Assembly (NCBI RefSeq): GCF_025421715.1
Contig: NZ_JAOEFC010000002.1
Location: 682,001-746,000 of the forward strand
DNA from: Microbacterium festucae
GTDB lineage: Bacteria; Actinomycetota; Actinomycetes; Actinomycetales; Microbacteriaceae
Reading direction: 5' to 3'
DNA: 64,000 nucleotides
The notes beneath the pieces were generated by a model, which ran no database searches, was not told the DNA's origin, and was given only the letters and a program-made list of their open reading frames with translations. Positions 63,688-64,000 of the stretch are shown piece after piece; the first letter of the stretch is position 1; every line of letters starts with the position of its first letter. The position numbers were made by a program, and so were the translations under genes.

Positions 63688-64000
63688 GAGGCATCCTCGC
63701 TCTCACCGGTCGCGACCCCGGGCGCATCGGCTCCGCGGCCGGGGCGCACCTGCACGTGGTCGGGTTCGAGCGAGAGGCGCACCCGGTCGCGCAGGTCGAG
63801 GGCGGCGACGAACTCGTCGGGCAGCTGCAGGCGGCCGACGCGATCGAGCACCGCGTACTCCTCGGCCACGTGCTGCTCGGCGCCGTGCTCGTCGGTGCGG
63901 GTGGAGCGCAGCACCTCGGTGGAGGTGCGGCCGTCGCGGATCTGCACGGTGCGGGCGACGTGCTCCGAGACGCCGGGGTCGTGCGTGACGATGAGGGTCG
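63684..64000 (-). CDS. ABC transporter ATPase with AbrB-like tail, C-terminal part
   Basis: Runs off the right edge. The visible part starts in the switch region (TLIVTHDPGVSEHVARTVQI) of an ATPase and continues ~85 residues beyond the normal end. The extension has EEYAVLDRVGRLQLPDEFVA, then DRVRLSLEPDHVQV, the swapped-hairpin pattern of SpoVT/AbrB domains. Such a tail may mediate pairing or regulation. Confidence 0.8.
   Translation of the reverse strand, partial: TLIVTHDPGVSEHVARTVQIRDGRTSTEVLRSTRTDEHGAEQHVAEEYAVLDRVGRLQLPDEFVAALDLRDRVRLSLEPDHVQVRPGRGADAPGVATGESEDAS

Overview
ORGANISM. The window is about 70 % G+C, densely coded on both strands, uses GTG starts freely and has many 4-nt ATGA/GTGA gene overlaps. 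Its gene set includes class II FBA, GlpX, DUF4245 and DUF4307 proteins, a Z-isoprenyl synthase next to a hemolysin III homologue, and xseA/xseB beside ispH. This points to an actinobacterium of the family Microbacteriaceae, most likely Microbacterium; that is inference, since there is no rRNA here. I see no tRNA, rRNA, insertion sequence, prophage or CRISPR array. || LAYOUT. 1-5.6 kb: a de novo NAD operon (end of a NrtR-like Nudix regulator, nadA, nadB, nadC, cysteine desulfurase) followed by a glycosyltransferase. 6.6-11.1 kb: a small acidic protein, an ABC exporter, a DUF1345-like membrane protein and a DHA2 multidrug transporter. 11.1-18.1 kb: an aminophosphonate uptake and degradation module (phosphonatase-like hydrolase, lipoprotein, two permeases, ATPase, FAD oxidase, divergent GntR regulator) lying exactly between two ~120-bp direct copies of a cruciform-forming repeat. 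18.1-21.6 kb: aldo/keto reductase, a 39-residue Cys-rich peptide gene, fatty acid desaturase, a cold shock gene with an unusual in-frame extension, and a YCII protein. 21.7-25.7 kb: a tightly overlapping GT2 / EEP phosphatase / membrane protein operon and an AAA ATPase. 25.7-28.6 kb: a DUF2975-like/XRE pair with operator repeats, and a WxL-like/DUF916-like cell-surface pair. 28.8-32 kb: a 1,043-residue Tat-exported PhoD-type phosphatase. 32-44.3 kb: ychF, exonuclease, rmuC, glpX, a NarL-type two-component system divergent from an ABC exporter, fba, MOSC, ispH. 44.3-50.2 kb: xseA, xseB, DUF4245, carbonic anhydrase, fumC, OmpR-type two-component system. 50.2-51.4 kb: 1.2 kb without a gene, filled by two adjoining repeat arrays. 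51.4-64 kb: PIN-PhoH protein, aminotransferase, uppS, hemolysin III, greA, ilvA, AI-2E-family protein, lemA, sugar-lactone oxidase with a PLP fold-III enzyme, and the end of an ABC locus. || HOW IT WORKS TOGETHER. The NAD operon carries its own sulfur donor for the Fe-S enzyme NadA. The 11-18 kb module can be read as a complete route: import of an aminophosphonate, oxidative deamination to a phosphono-aldehyde, then C-P bond cleavage by a hydrolase that keeps the Schiff-base lysine. Many genes carry a TAnnnT -10 box 6-8 nt before the start codon, so leaderless transcripts are common here. || MOST UNUSUAL. (1) A 755-bp array of 24 CCCGC-N5-GCGGG hairpins with alternating flanks, period 63 bp (50532-51286). 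(2) The aminophosphonate module bounded by matching repeats. (3) nadB carrying two palindromes and a tandem repeat inside its reading frame. (4) The Cys-rich mini-gene with a clear leaderless promoter.
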